Assembly (NCBI GenBank): GCA_963841635.1 | Contig: CAWJDO010000003.1 | Location: forward strand, 1,525,494-1,589,493 | From: DASWZN01 sp963841635 | GTDB lineage: Bacteria > Acidobacteriota > Terriglobia > Bryobacterales > Bryobacteraceae | Reading direction: 5' to 3' | DNA length: 64,000 nucleotides | Shown: one piece after another, positions 12,912-22,557 of the stretch | Layout: the number at the start of each line of letters is the position of its first letter | How positions within the stretch are numbered: position 1 is the first letter of the stretch | Translations under genes and position numbers: made by a program | Notes under the pieces: model-generated | The model's input: the letters and a program-made list of their open reading frames with translations, nothing else | Told to the model about the DNA's origin: nothing | The model's database searches: none

Positions 12912-12976
12912 TGGGACTTCAGAGACATCACTCTGCCTGCTCCACGGCGCCCGTTTCGGGCATCATATTAGTTAGA

Positions 12977-15900
12977 ATGGCTGGGGCCAACCGCGTCCGG
13001 ATCGACCTGCTGGGCGGGTTCCGGATCACGCTCGACGGGCAGCCGGTTGCGGGTGTCCTCACCAGCCGTCTGCAATCGCTCATCGGCTATCTGGTGCTCC
13101 ATCCCGAGGCGGTTTCGCGCCAGCAGCTCGCGTTTCTCTTCTGGGCAGATTCCGAGGAATCGCAGGCGCGGACCAACCTGCGCCAGTTGCTGCATCATCT
13201 CCGCTCCATGCTGCCGCCGGTAGCTCAGTACCTGAAGTCCGACCACCAGACGCTCTGCTGGCGGCCGGGCGCCGAGTGCACCGTCGATACGGTGGCGTTC
13301 GAGGACGCGGCCGCGCAAGGAGATCTGGAGAACGCGGCGCGGCTGTACCGCGGCGATCTGTTGCCCGCGCTCTACGACGAATGGCTGGAATCCGAGCGCG
13401 AACGTCTGAAACAGGTCTATGAGGGCGTGTTGGAACGGCTCGTGTCGGACGCCGAGTCGCGCCGCGATTTTGCCGGGGCGCTCCGCTTCGCCGAGATCCG
13501 GCTGGCGCGCGACACGCTACGCGAGGCCAGCTATCGGACCCTCATGCGACTCTATGCCCTGAACGGCGACCGGGCCGGGGCGCTGCGCATCTACCAGCGC
13601 TGCGACGAGGTCCTGCGGCGGGAGCTGGATGTCGAGCCGGGCCCGGAGACCCGGCGGGTGCGGGACAGCGTCATGCAAGTTCAACCCGCCCCGCGGGAGC
13701 CAGCCCCGGCCGTGACCCGGACCACGCAGGAGATTCCGCTGATCGGCCGCAAGGCTGAGTGGGCAAAACTGCGCGGAGCCTGGCAGCGGGCGGCGGCCGG
13801 CCATCCGTCGCTCGTCCTGCTGACCGGAGAGGCCGGGGTTGGCAAGACACGGCTGCTCGAAGAGTTGCTCGAGCGGGCCGCGATCGACGACCGCGCCTGC
13901 GCCGCCCGCTCCTCCTGCTATGCGGGCGACCGTCCGCTGGCATATACCGCCGCGGCCGATTGGCTCCGCAGCGCCGCGATCCGGCCCCGTGTGCACGAAC
14001 TGCCGGCCCTTCAGAGATCGCAACTGGCGCGCGTGCTGCCCGAGATCCTGCTCGATCAGCCGGAGGTCGGGCCTCCGCCGCCGTTTACCGAAGCCTGGCA
14101 GAAGCGCCACTTCTTCGAAGCCCTGGCGCGCGCGGTTCTCAAGCCGGAAGCGCCCGTACTGCTTTCTATCCCCGTGCTGCTTTCGATCGACGACGTGCAG
14201 TGGTGCGACCCGGAAACCATCGAGTGGTTGAACTACCTGATCCGGTTCGACGCTTCGGCCCGTCTGATGATTGTGGCGACCGCGCGCACCGAGGGGGGCC
14301 GCGGCGGATGGCCCGCTCTTAATCCGGACGTGGAGATCGCACTGGGCCCGCTCGACCGGGAAGATACCTTGCGGCTGGCCGCCGAGACCGCCGGACGGGC
14401 CGTGGACGCCGCCGCCGCCGAGTCGCTCTACGAGCAGACGCGCGGAAACCCGCTCTTCGTGGTCGAGTCGGTGCGGGCGGGATGGTCCGCCAGCGTTGGC
14501 ATTCCGTCGAAGGTCCACGCGGTGATCACAGGCCGGTTGAAACAACTCAGCCAGGGCGCGCAGGAACTGGCGGCGATTGCCGCTGTGATTGGCAGGCCAT
14601 TCACGGTGGAACTCGCCGCCGCGGTGGCCGGACTGCCGGAAGACTCGATGGTGCCGGCGACCGACGAGCTGTGGAACCACCGCGTTCTGCTACCGGTTGA
14701 GCCGAGCGGCTACGATTTCTCCCACGGCCTCGTGCGGGATGTGGTCTACAACGGCATCGGACCTGCGCGCCGCCGTCAGTTGCACCGGCGGGTGGCGGAA
14801 TCGATGGAGACTACGGAGCCATCCGAAGCGGATGCGGTGTGCAGCCAGTTGGCCAGCCATTGCGAACTCGCCGGGCTGCCGCATCGCGCCATCCACTGGT
14901 ATCAGCGCGCCGCGAACGTGGCGCAGCGCCGCTTCGCCAATGCGGAGGCCATGGGGTACCTCTCGAAGGCGTTGCGCCTGCTGGAGTCGCTGCCCATTTC
15001 GGCCGATCGCGACCGCCTGGAGTTGGACCTGGTTCTGACGCTCGGGCTTTCGCTGAGCGTTACCCAGGGATACGCTTCCGAGGAGGCCGGCAAGGCGTAT
15101 GGGCGGGCTCGCACGCTCAGCGAGACCACGGGCGGCGGCAGCCGATCCTTACGCGTGCTGGCGGGATCCTGGATGTTTCACATGGTGCGAGCCGAGTTGG
15201 CCGCGACTCGCCAGATTTCGGAGCGCTACCTCGCACTCGCGCGTCAGGAGGGCGATCCCATCCTCCTGGCTGCCGGCCACCTCTGCCTCGGCGCCAACAC
15301 CTTCCACCTGGGTGCGATCGGTCAGGCTCGCGAACACCTGGAATCCGCCAGCCGCCACGGGGGAGATCCCGAGAGGCTGCGGCGATTCCTCGATTTCGGA
15401 CCCCAGCTGGACGTCTTCTACGGCTCGTACCTGTCGCACCTGCTCTGGCTGACTGGCGACGTGGAGGGGGCGTTGGAGCAATCCCGCCAGACCGTGGCGC
15501 GTGCGGAGTCGATTTCGCATCCTTTCAGCCTGGCGCTGGCGCTGGCGTACTCCGCCATGCTCCACTATTTCCGGGACGTGCCCGAGGCGGCTCAGGAACG
15601 AGCCGAGGCAGCCGGCGCGGTGTGCCGCCGTTACGGCTTTCGCTACTACCTCGCCTGGACGCCGATTTTGTCGGGTTGGGCGCGTGTGCGTCTCGGCGAC
15701 GGCCAGGCCGGGCTCGCCGAAATGCTGCAGGGCTTCAGTGAACTGCGGGCCACCGGGGCCGCCTTACGCGCACCGCTCTACCTGGGCCTGATCGCGCAAG
15801 CCTCCGGCGTGCTGGGCGACGTCGATGCCGGACTCCGCCATCTCGAGCAGGCCATGAGCGTCGGGGAAACCACGGCTGAAAAGTGGATTCAGCCCGAATT

Positions 15901-16075
15901 GCTACGGATTCAGGGCGATCTTCTGCGCCGGCAAGGGCAGCGGACGCAGGCGGCCGTCTGCTACCGGAACGCGATCGATCTGGCGAAGCAGATGGGGGCG
16001 CGTTCTTGGGAACGGCGTGCCGAAACCAGCCTGGCCGAACTGTCGGCGGTAAAAGTTCGTCGCCACAGAGGCTAA
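12977..16075 (+). CDS. AfsR/SARP-type transcriptional regulator with AAA ATPase and TPRs
   Basis: A 1032-residue multidomain regulator. The N terminus (VRIDLLGGFRITLDG) is a winged-helix OmpR/SARP DNA-binding domain. It is followed by a bacterial transcriptional activation (BTAD) domain to about residue 235, including LYRGDLLPALYDEWLESER. An AAA_16-type ATPase follows, with Walker A GEAGVGKTR near residue 285 and a Walker B-like VLLSIDDVQW. The C-terminal half is helical repeats of the TPR kind. Such proteins bind direct repeats upstream of the genes they activate. No ribosome-binding site is evident, so the start could be leaderless. The FAD oxidase gene follows 88 bp later and is the obvious candidate target. 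Confidence 0.9.
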   Translation: MAGANRVRIDLLGGFRITLDGQPVAGVLTSRLQSLIGYLVLHPEAVSRQQLAFLFWADSEESQARTNLRQLLHHLRSMLPPVAQYLKSDHQTLCWRPGAECTVDTVAFEDAAAQGDLENAARLYRGDLLPALYDEWLESERERLKQVYEGVLERLVSDAESRRDFAGALRFAEIRLARDTLREASYRTLMRLYALNGDRAGALRIYQRCDEVLRRELDVEPGPETRRVRDSVMQVQPAPREPAPAVTRTTQEIPLIGRKAEWAKLRGAWQRAAAGHPSLVLLTGEAGVGKTRLLEELLERAAIDDRACAARSSCYAGDRPLAYTAAADWLRSAAIRPRVHELPALQRSQLARVLPEILLDQPEVGPPPPFTEAWQKRHFFEALARAVLKPEAPVLLSIPVLLSIDDVQWCDPETIEWLNYLIRFDASARLMIVATARTEGGRGGWPALNPDVEIALGPLDREDTLRLAAETAGRAVDAAAAESLYEQTRGNPLFVVESVRAGWSASVGIPSKVHAVITGRLKQLSQGAQELAAIAAVIGRPFTVELAAAVAGLPEDSMVPATDELWNHRVLLPVEPSGYDFSHGLVRDVVYNGIGPARRRQLHRRVAESMETTEPSEADAVCSQLASHCELAGLPHRAIHWYQRAANVAQRRFANAEAMGYLSKALRLLESLPISADRDRLELDLVLTLGLSLSVTQGYASEEAGKAYGRARTLSETTGGGSRSLRVLAGSWMFHMVRAELAATRQISERYLALARQEGDPILLAAGHLCLGANTFHLGAIGQAREHLESASRHGGDPERLRRFLDFGPQLDVFYGSYLSHLLWLTGDVEGALEQSRQTVARAESISHPFSLALALAYSAMLHYFRDVPEAAQERAEAAGAVCRRYGFRYYLAWTPILSGWARVRLGDGQAGLAEMLQGFSELRATGAALRAPLYLGLIAQASGVLGDVDAGLRHLEQAMSVGETTAEKWIQPELLRIQGDLLRRQGQRTQAAVCYRNAIDLAKQMGARSWERRAETSLAELSAVKVRRHRG

Positions 16076-16163
16076 ATTTTCGCTGTCGCCTCGCTCCAAA
16101 CGGTTCAAGAACGCTTTCAGAACGCCGCATCGCTTATCCTGCTTTCACCAGGAGGGGAAAGCA

Positions 16164-17567
16164 ATGCTGAACGCAGACAAGATTCCACCATTCAAAGCCG
16201 CGCTACGCGGGCAATTGATCGAGCCCACCGACGCGGAATACGACAACGCACGAAAAGTGCACAACGGCATGATCGACCGCAAGCCGCGGCTCATCGCCCG
16301 GTGCGCCGACGCGGCGGACGTCATGGCCGCGGTCCGGTTCGGGCAGGAGAACGAGATGCTGGTCTCCGTCCGCGGCGGCGGGCACAACGCGGCCGGACTG
16401 GGCGTTTGCGATGACGGGCTGGTGATCGATCTCTCGTTGATCCGCTACACCCATGTGGATCCAAAAACCGCTACGGTGCGCACGGGCGGCGGCTCCACCT
16501 GGGCCGACGTGGATCATGCCACCCACGCATTCGGCCTGGCGGTGCCGTCCGGGATCATCTCTTCGACCGGCGTCGGCGGATTGACGCTGGGCGGCGGGCT
16601 CGGCCATCTCACCCGGCGCTATGGCCTGACCATCGACAACCTGATCAGCGCGGACATGGTGCTGGCCGATGGCAGCTTCGTTACCGCCAATAAGGAGCAG
16701 CACGAAGACCTGTTCTGGGCCATCCGCGGCGGCGGCGGCAATTTCGGAGTCGTGACCTCATTCGAGTTCCAGGCGCACCCCGTACACACCAACTATGCCG
16801 GGCCAATGTTGTGGGAACTGGAGGACGCGCCCAAAATGATGCAGTGGTATCGGACCTTCCTGAAGCAGGCGCCGGACGAGATGAGCGGCTTCTTCGCGTT
16901 TCTGGTAGTGCCGCCAGGGCCGCCGTTCCCGGAGCATCTGCACTTCCGCAAAATGTGCGCCATCATTTGGTGTTACACCGGCGGTCTGGACAAGGCCGAA
17001 GCCGCGTTCCGGCCGATCCGGAGCATGTTCCCTCCGGCGCTCGATCTCTGCGGCCCCATCCCGCACCCCATGCTGCAAGGCATGTTCGATCCCATCTACC
17101 CGCCCGGCCTGCAGTGGTATTGGAAGGCCGACTTCGTGAACGAGCTCAGCGACGCCGCCATCGATCTGCACATGCAGCACGCACGCGAATTGCCCAACAT
17201 GTTCTCGACCATGCACCTCTATCCGATTGACGGCGCCGGTGCGCGACCCGGCAATGGCGACACCGCGTGGGGCTATCGCGGGTCTACCTGGGCGCAGGTG
17301 ATCGTAGGCGTGGATCCCGATCCAGCCAACCGCGACATCATCGTCAACTGGGCGCGAAGCTACTGGGACGACCTGCATCCCTACTCCGCCGGCGGTGCCT
17401 ACGTGAACTTCATGATGGACGAGGGCGAGGACCGCGTGAAGGCGACCTACCGTGACAACTACAGCCGCCTGGCCGACATCAAGGCGCGGTACGATCCGAC
17501 GAATTTCTTCCGCGTCAACCAGAACATCCGGCCGAGTCAGGCAACCCGGGAACGGGCGGCCGGCTAG
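16164..17567 (+). CDS. FAD-linked oxidase, berberine-bridge-enzyme type
   Basis: A 467-residue flavoprotein of the FAD_binding_4 (PCMH) plus BBE class. The RGGGHN motif near residue 75 supplies the His that covalently binds FAD. GVGGLTLGGGLGHLTRRYG follows, but the Cys used for a second covalent bond in bicovalent members is absent there, so the flavin is probably held by one bond. The C-terminal BBE domain ends with YDPTNFFRVNQNI. Enzymes of this family oxidise sugars, alkaloids or secondary metabolites using O2; the substrate cannot be read from sequence. An AGGAGGGG ribosome-binding site precedes the ATG. The stop codon TAG is the first triplet of a MITE-like element. Confidence 0.9.
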   Translation: MLNADKIPPFKAALRGQLIEPTDAEYDNARKVHNGMIDRKPRLIARCADAADVMAAVRFGQENEMLVSVRGGGHNAAGLGVCDDGLVIDLSLIRYTHVDPKTATVRTGGGSTWADVDHATHAFGLAVPSGIISSTGVGGLTLGGGLGHLTRRYGLTIDNLISADMVLADGSFVTANKEQHEDLFWAIRGGGGNFGVVTSFEFQAHPVHTNYAGPMLWELEDAPKMMQWYRTFLKQAPDEMSGFFAFLVVPPGPPFPEHLHFRKMCAIIWCYTGGLDKAEAAFRPIRSMFPPALDLCGPIPHPMLQGMFDPIYPPGLQWYWKADFVNELSDAAIDLHMQHARELPNMFSTMHLYPIDGAGARPGNGDTAWGYRGSTWAQVIVGVDPDPANRDIIVNWARSYWDDLHPYSAGGAYVNFMMDEGEDRVKATYRDNYSRLADIKARYDPTNFFRVNQNIRPSQATRERAAG

Positions 17568-17715
17568 TGTAGTGCGCCGTAAATTCCGTCGCTCGTCGGA
17601 ATTGGCGGCGGACCCGGGACTGGCTCGAATTTCGCCGCACTTGCGAAATTCGAGCCTGTCCCACCGCTGGCCTTCTTTCCCTCATACTGCTCGAGATTTA
17701 CGGCGCACTACACTA
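17565..17715. mobile_element. MITE-like element, intact copy
   Basis: A 151-bp element bounded by perfect 20-bp inverted repeats: TAGTGTAGTGCGCCGTAAAT at 17565-17584 and its complement at 17696-17715. Inside is a long palindrome: GGGAC-T-GGCTCGAATTTCGC pairs with GCGAAATTCGAGCC-T-GTCCC. It encodes no protein. Three more diverged copies lie at 20458, 23774 and 39572. The left end provides the stop codon of the FAD oxidase gene. Confidence 0.85.
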
Positions 17716-17730
17716 GCGGTTGCGCCGGAC

Positions 17731-17760
17731 CACCGAACAGCGAGCGTGAGCGAGCGGACC
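17731..17760 (+). repeat. Dispersed intergenic repeat, family A copy 3
   Basis: CACCGAACAGCGAGCGTGAG followed by CGAGCGGACC. Lies between the MITE and the protein kinase gene. Confidence 0.6.
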
Positions 17761-17793
17761 TCAAAACCATTTCGAGAAGGTAGGAGCAGCATT

Positions 17794-20460
17794 ATGCGCG
17801 TGGCGATAGATTCGTTTCCAAGTACGGCAACGGGGAGCATGACCGGCAAGACCGTGTCGCGCTACCGCATCCGCGAAAAACTGGGCGCCGGAGGGATGGG
17901 CGTCGTCTGGGCGGCCGAAGACACGCGCCTCGGCCGGCTGGTGGCGCTCAAACTCCTGCCGGAGCAGTTCTCGAGCAGCCCGCGGCAGGTGGCGCGCTTC
18001 GAGCGCGAAGCGCGGGCGGCGGCGGCGCTGAATCATCCCAACATCTGCACGATTTACGAAATCGGCGAGCACGAGGGCCAGCTGTTCATCGCCATGGAGC
18101 TGCTCGAAGGACAGACGCTGGCCCAGCGGATCGCAGGCAGGCCGTTGCGCATTGAAGAGCTGCTGGAACTCGCGATCCAGATCGCGGATGGGCTGGAGGC
18201 GGCGCACGGGAAGGGAATCGTCCACCGGGATGTCAAGCCGCCGAACATCCTGGTGACCAAGCGCGGGCAAGCGAAGGTTCTGGACTTCGGGCTGGCCACG
18301 CAGATGGCCGAGGCGGTGGTGACGGCAACCATAACGGCTGGAAGTCCGGCGCTCCTCACCGACCCAAGGATGGTGATGGGCACCGTGCCCTACATGTCCC
18401 CGGAGCAGGCGCTCGGAGAGGAACTCGACGCACGCTCCGACCTGTTTAGCTTCGGTGCGGTGCTGTACGAGATGGCGACGGGCCGGCGCGCTTTCCCGGG
18501 CGCCACGCCGGCTGCGGTTTTCGACGGTATATTGCGCCAGACGCCGCCTTCGCCGCGGTCGGTCAATCCGGCGCTGCCGGCGGAGTTGGAACGGATCATC
18601 GACATCGCGGTGCGGAAGAACCGCGAGCAACGCTACCAGGCCGCCTCTCACATGGGCACCGACCTAAGACGGCTGCGACGGGAGCTGGATGCGGGGCGCG
18701 GGTTGGCTTCCGGGGCGCGGCGGCAAAGGGCCTTCGCGGCGGCGGCCGCGTTGATCGCGCTCGGCGGACGCGCTTTTGTGACGCGATCGCCGATCCCGCC
18801 GCCGCGGGCGACGGGCACGATCCAGTTGACCAACAGCGCGACTATGAAGCTGCACCCCGCCATCGACCTCGAGCCGACGCTGCTGACCGACGGCGCCAGG
18901 GTGTACTTCCAGGAGGTCAACCCCGATTCGGCCAGGCTATCGCAGGTCTCGGCGCAAGGCGGCGAAACGATTTCGCTGCCCGTGCCTTTCCCCATCTTCC
19001 TTGCGCTCGATCTTTCTCCCAAGCGGCCAGAGATCCTGACGCTTGCACCGGCGTTGGCTGTCACCAGGGCCCCGCTCTGGCTGGTGCCGGCCATGGGCGG
19101 GCAGGCTCGGCGCGTGGGAGACATTCAAGCCCAGGCCGCCGCCTGGATGCCCGACGGCGATATAGTTTTTGCAGCGGGGCCGGATGTCTTCCACGCCAGC
19201 GCGGATGGAACGGGCGTCCGCAGGTTGGCGACGTTCGAGGCAGGCACGCCCATGTCCATGCGCTCATCGCCTGACGGCAAGGCGATACGCCTCACGCTCT
19301 ATAACGCGCGGCTGAGGACCAGCGAGCTGTGGCAAATGGGATCTGACGGAAAGGACCCGCATCCACTGCTGAGCGGCTGGAAGGTCCCATCGGCAAGCCT
19401 GCCGATGACCTGCTGCGGCAACTGGACCGCGGACGGCAGGTACTACGTCTTCCAGTCCACACGAGAAGGATTGACCAGCATTTGGGCGCTGCGCGAGAAG
19501 ACGTCGTTCTGGCAGAAAACGAGCGGGCAACCGGTTCGCCTGACGACGGGAGAGATGAACACGTTCTCGCCCCTGCCCAGCCGGGACGGGAAGAGGATTT
19601 ACTTCATCGGCGGGCTGACGCGGGCCGAGGTGGTGCGGGTCGATCCCAACACAGGGCAATCCGCGCAATTCATCCAGGGGCTGTCGGCGGAGGGGTTGAG
19701 TTTCGCACCCGACGGGAAGTCGTTCGTCTACGCCGCGGTTCCGGAAGGCAGCTTGTGGCGTTCCAGGCAGGACGGCAGCGACCGGCGGCAATTGACCTTC
19801 GGCATGCAGGTGGCCGTGCCGCGCTGGTCCCCGGACGGCCAGAAGATCGCCTTCAGCGCGCGCACTCCGGGAAGGCCCTGGAAGGCGTATACAATTTCGG
19901 CGGAGGGCGGCAGCCCAGAGGTATTGATGCCGGGCGATACGGAAGAGATGGATCCCAACTGGTCGCCGGATGGCAGCGCCGTGGTGTTCGCGCTTGGCAA
20001 CGATTTGGCGCGCGAGTCGAAGGACGACAGCATTCAGTTCTTCCACCTGGGCTCGCGCAAGTTGGAACGGCTGGCCAATTCGGCGGGCTTGTTCTCGCCG
20101 CGCTGGTCGCCGGACGGGCGCCGCCTGATCGCATTGACCGCGCCGGGCGAGAACCTGCGCCTGTACGACTTTGCGACGCGCAAGTGGGACGACCTGGGCG
20201 GGATCAGGGCGTCGTACCCCGAGTGGTCGAAAGACGGGCGGTACATCTACTACGGCGATGCCCGCGACAGGAGCCAGCCATTTTACCGGTTGAGGCTGAG
20301 CGACCACAAAGTGGAGCGTCTGGCGGATCTCTCGAAATTCGGCCGGCTGTCTCTGGGACGTTTCGGCTGGTGGACGGGCCTGGCCCCGGACGGGTCATTG
20401 CTGGCGGCGCGAGACATCAGCGTCCAGGAGGTCTACGCCCTGGACTGGGACGCGCCGTAG
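17794..20460 (+). CDS. Ser/Thr protein kinase with PD40/TolB-type propeller
   Basis: An 888-residue membrane kinase. The N-terminal catalytic domain (about 27-290) has the glycine loop GAGGMG, invariant Lys in VALKLL, the catalytic loop HRDVKPPN (about 144-151), DFG and the GTVPYMSPEQ activation segment. A transmembrane helix follows (about 308-326, FAAAAALIALGG). The outer part is a beta-propeller of PD40 repeats (SPDGK, WSPDGQKIAF, WSPDGSAVVF, WSPDGRRLIA). This kinase-propeller layout is very common in Acidobacteriota. The ATG at 17794 has an AGGAG ribosome-binding site; a second ATG at 17839 is possible. The gene's stop coincides with the end of a MITE-like copy. Ligand and substrates are unknown. 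Confidence 0.93.
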   Translation: MRVAIDSFPSTATGSMTGKTVSRYRIREKLGAGGMGVVWAAEDTRLGRLVALKLLPEQFSSSPRQVARFEREARAAAALNHPNICTIYEIGEHEGQLFIAMELLEGQTLAQRIAGRPLRIEELLELAIQIADGLEAAHGKGIVHRDVKPPNILVTKRGQAKVLDFGLATQMAEAVVTATITAGSPALLTDPRMVMGTVPYMSPEQALGEELDARSDLFSFGAVLYEMATGRRAFPGATPAAVFDGILRQTPPSPRSVNPALPAELERIIDIAVRKNREQRYQAASHMGTDLRRLRRELDAGRGLASGARRQRAFAAAAALIALGGRAFVTRSPIPPPRATGTIQLTNSATMKLHPAIDLEPTLLTDGARVYFQEVNPDSARLSQVSAQGGETISLPVPFPIFLALDLSPKRPEILTLAPALAVTRAPLWLVPAMGGQARRVGDIQAQAAAWMPDGDIVFAAGPDVFHASADGTGVRRLATFEAGTPMSMRSSPDGKAIRLTLYNARLRTSELWQMGSDGKDPHPLLSGWKVPSASLPMTCCGNWTADGRYYVFQSTREGLTSIWALREKTSFWQKTSGQPVRLTTGEMNTFSPLPSRDGKRIYFIGGLTRAEVVRVDPNTGQSAQFIQGLSAEGLSFAPDGKSFVYAAVPEGSLWRSRQDGSDRRQLTFGMQVAVPRWSPDGQKIAFSARTPGRPWKAYTISAEGGSPEVLMPGDTEEMDPNWSPDGSAVVFALGNDLARESKDDSIQFFHLGSRKLERLANSAGLFSPRWSPDGRRLIALTAPGENLRLYDFATRKWDDLGGIRASYPEWSKDGRYIYYGDARDRSQPFYRLRLSDHKVERLADLSKFGRLSLGRFGWWTGLAPDGSLLAARDISVQEVYALDWDAP

Positions 20461-20565
20461 AAGTGCGCCAGCGCCAGCGGAATTGGCGGCAAACCCGGGA
20501 CTGGCTCGAATTTCGCCGCCCTTGCGAAATTCGTGCTTGTCCCACCCTGGTCATCTGTTAGTCAT
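20458..20565. mobile_element. MITE-like element, diverged copy
   Basis: Shares the core palindrome (20497-20543) and the GGAATTGGCGGC block with the copy at 17565. The left terminus is decayed to TAGAAGTGCGCC and supplies the kinase stop codon. The right inverted repeat is not recognisable. Confidence 0.7.
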
Positions 20566-20578
20566 GCGGACCTGGCGG

Positions 20579-21754
20579 TCAGTTGACGTGGGCGCCCAAA
20601 GGCTGAGGTTGTGGCGTTGTAGTCACGGGGGCTTGCACTGGGGTTTGTATGTTCGTCGCAAGCTCGGTTCCAACTGGATAGATGAGAATCTGCACGGTAC
20701 CCCAACCGGCTAGAGAGGCCGTGTCAGTCTGCTTGCCCATGGCCAGGGTTCTAAGCTGACCGTCGTCGAACCCGAAGTTCTCGACCAGATACTGGCGTAC
20801 AACCATGGCCCGGGCTCCCGTTAGCACCAGGTCCTTCTGCGTATCGCCCATCCCGACGGATGCCACAATCACAGCACACCCGAACGGATTCGTAGCGAGG
20901 AACTCGCCGGCGGCGTTTAGAGATTTCCGATTCTTCAGCTTGGCTGAATCCTGCTTATCGAAAAGTTGCTGCGCTTCGTACGTGAACTTCATCATCGGCA
21001 CGCCTTCCGGCAGCCGTTCAACCGCATTCTTCAGCAGCTCGGCGGAATCCTCGTAACCCCGGCTCTTGAAATAGCCGCGCAACAGGAAGTTATGCTTCAG
21101 CGCTTCCATGTTCTCCTGGAAGTCCGTAACGCCCGCTTGCGCATGCAGCACTGTGTCATTCAGGGCGCTCGTGGTCTCGGCGAGGTTGCTGTAGAGCTGT
21201 CTGTCGTTGACCAGTGCTCCTACGGTTCCACGGCCGCCGTCGATCTTGGCGGTTATCGAGTCAAGATGCTCGGTTGCACGAGTAGCGTTCTCGATGGCTT
21301 GCTGGCTGGTATCCAGAATGCCGCTCGTTTTTTCGAGCAGGGCGGACATCTCGAGTGGCGGCTGGCTGGCGATGATAGCGCCATCGCGCACGTCGGCCGT
21401 CCCAGCGGATCCGAACGAGACCGCCAGATACTGGTTGCCCAACAACCCCTCGGTTTCGATCGAGGCCACGGAGTCTTGCTTGATGATCTCGTGCGTGGAC
21501 TTATCGAGATCCATGACGATCGTGACCTTCTCGCCTGCCTTGTGGGGCAGCACGATGCTGCGCACGGTTCCGCTGTGAACCCCGCCGACCCGCACGTCGG
21601 CTCCACCGTCCAACCCGGCCACGTTGTCGAATTGCGCCCGCAACTGGTAAGTGGAGGTGAACAGATACTGCTTGCTCCCGATAATGAAGACACCGGCCAC
21701 TAGAATTGTGAGCGTCACCAGGATGAACGCTCCTAACCGCGCAGCTCTCGACAT
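20579..21754 (-). CDS. MlaD/MCE-domain lipid-transport protein with OmpA-like tail
   Basis: A 391-residue protein with an N-terminal transmembrane helix (about 6-25), an MCE domain (about 35-120: VAGLDGGADVRVGGVHSGTV, EGLLGNQYLAVSFGS) and a helical segment. The C-terminal region resembles an OmpA-type domain (AGEFLATNP ... LTGARAMVVRQYLVENFGF). It is the periplasmic substrate-binding part of an Mla-type ABC system that moves phospholipids between the membranes. The ATG at 21754 was chosen for its AGGAGA ribosome-binding site 8 bp upstream. It follows the ATPase gene by 8 bp, so the order is mlaE-mlaF-mlaD on one transcript. Confidence 0.92.
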   Translation of the reverse strand: MSRAARLGAFILVTLTILVAGVFIIGSKQYLFTSTYQLRAQFDNVAGLDGGADVRVGGVHSGTVRSIVLPHKAGEKVTIVMDLDKSTHEIIKQDSVASIETEGLLGNQYLAVSFGSAGTADVRDGAIIASQPPLEMSALLEKTSGILDTSQQAIENATRATEHLDSITAKIDGGRGTVGALVNDRQLYSNLAETTSALNDTVLHAQAGVTDFQENMEALKHNFLLRGYFKSRGYEDSAELLKNAVERLPEGVPMMKFTYEAQQLFDKQDSAKLKNRKSLNAAGEFLATNPFGCAVIVASVGMGDTQKDLVLTGARAMVVRQYLVENFGFDDGQLRTLAMGKQTDTASLAGWGTVQILIYPVGTELATNIQTPVQAPVTTTPQPQPLGAHVN

Positions 21755-21762
21755 GTGTTCTC

Positions 21763-22551
21763 CTACGAGTTCTTTAGAAAGTCTTTGACGCACTCGACGT
21801 CACTGTTCTGAAGGTCTTCGAACGTGCCTTCGATAGCTACATTTCCCCTGTGGAGCAGGGCCAGGCGATCCGCGATGGTCTTGGCGCTGTGCAGATCGTG
21901 AGTCACTACGATGGACGCCATCCGATACTTCTGCTGGAGCTCGAGCACGAGGTCGTCAATCTCCCCCGAACTGATGGGGTCGAGACCGGCAGTGGGCTCG
22001 TCGAGCAGCAGAATATCCGGCTCCAGGGCGAGCGCGCGTGCCAGTCCCACGCGTTTCTGCATTCCACCCGAAAGATCCGAAGGCATCTTCTCCAGGTTCC
22101 CTTCCATGCCAACCTGAGCCAGCAATTCCCGTACGCGGTCGTGCTGTTCGGACTTGGACATCTCCTTGCGGTGGTGTTCCAGCGGAAATGCAACGTTCTG
22201 CTCGACGGTCAGCGAATCGTAGAGCGCGGCGTGCTGAAACAGGAAGCCCATCTTCTTCCTGATGTCGCCGAGCCGGTCGAGAGAGAGGCCGGCGATGTCC
22301 CGCCCGTGGATGCGCACCGATCCCGAGTCCGGCCTCGCGAGGCCGACGATGAGTTTGAGCAGGACGCTCTTGCCGGTTCCACTACGCCCCAGCATCGCCA
22401 GTGTCTCGCCGCGGCTCACGGTCAGAGTGATCCCGTTGAGGACTTTTTGACTTCCGAAGGCCTTTCGCAGGCCCTCGACGGCCACAGCGGGCGCACTAAC
22501 GTCGTCCTTGGGGTCCGCGCGCTTCATCGTAAGTTGGTCGGTTGTGGTCAT
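21763..22551 (-). CDS. MlaF-type ABC transporter ATPase
   Basis: A 262-residue ABC ATPase for the Mla-type lipid transporter. Walker A GRSGTGKS, Q-loop FLFQHAALYDSLTV, signature LSGGMQKRVGLARAL, Walker B DILLLDEPTAGLDP and the switch His in VVTHD are all present. The FQxAALYDSLTV form of the Q-loop region and GMQKR signature are typical of MlaF/Mkl proteins. An N-terminal extension of about 22 residues precedes the domain. Only 6 bp separate it from the permease gene upstream. Confidence 0.95.
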   Translation of the reverse strand: MTTTDQLTMKRADPKDDVSAPAVAVEGLRKAFGSQKVLNGITLTVSRGETLAMLGRSGTGKSVLLKLIVGLARPDSGSVRIHGRDIAGLSLDRLGDIRKKMGFLFQHAALYDSLTVEQNVAFPLEHHRKEMSKSEQHDRVRELLAQVGMEGNLEKMPSDLSGGMQKRVGLARALALEPDILLLDEPTAGLDPISSGEIDDLVLELQQKYRMASIVVTHDLHSAKTIADRLALLHRGNVAIEGTFEDLQNSDVECVKDFLKNS

Positions 22552-22557
22552 AAGTGG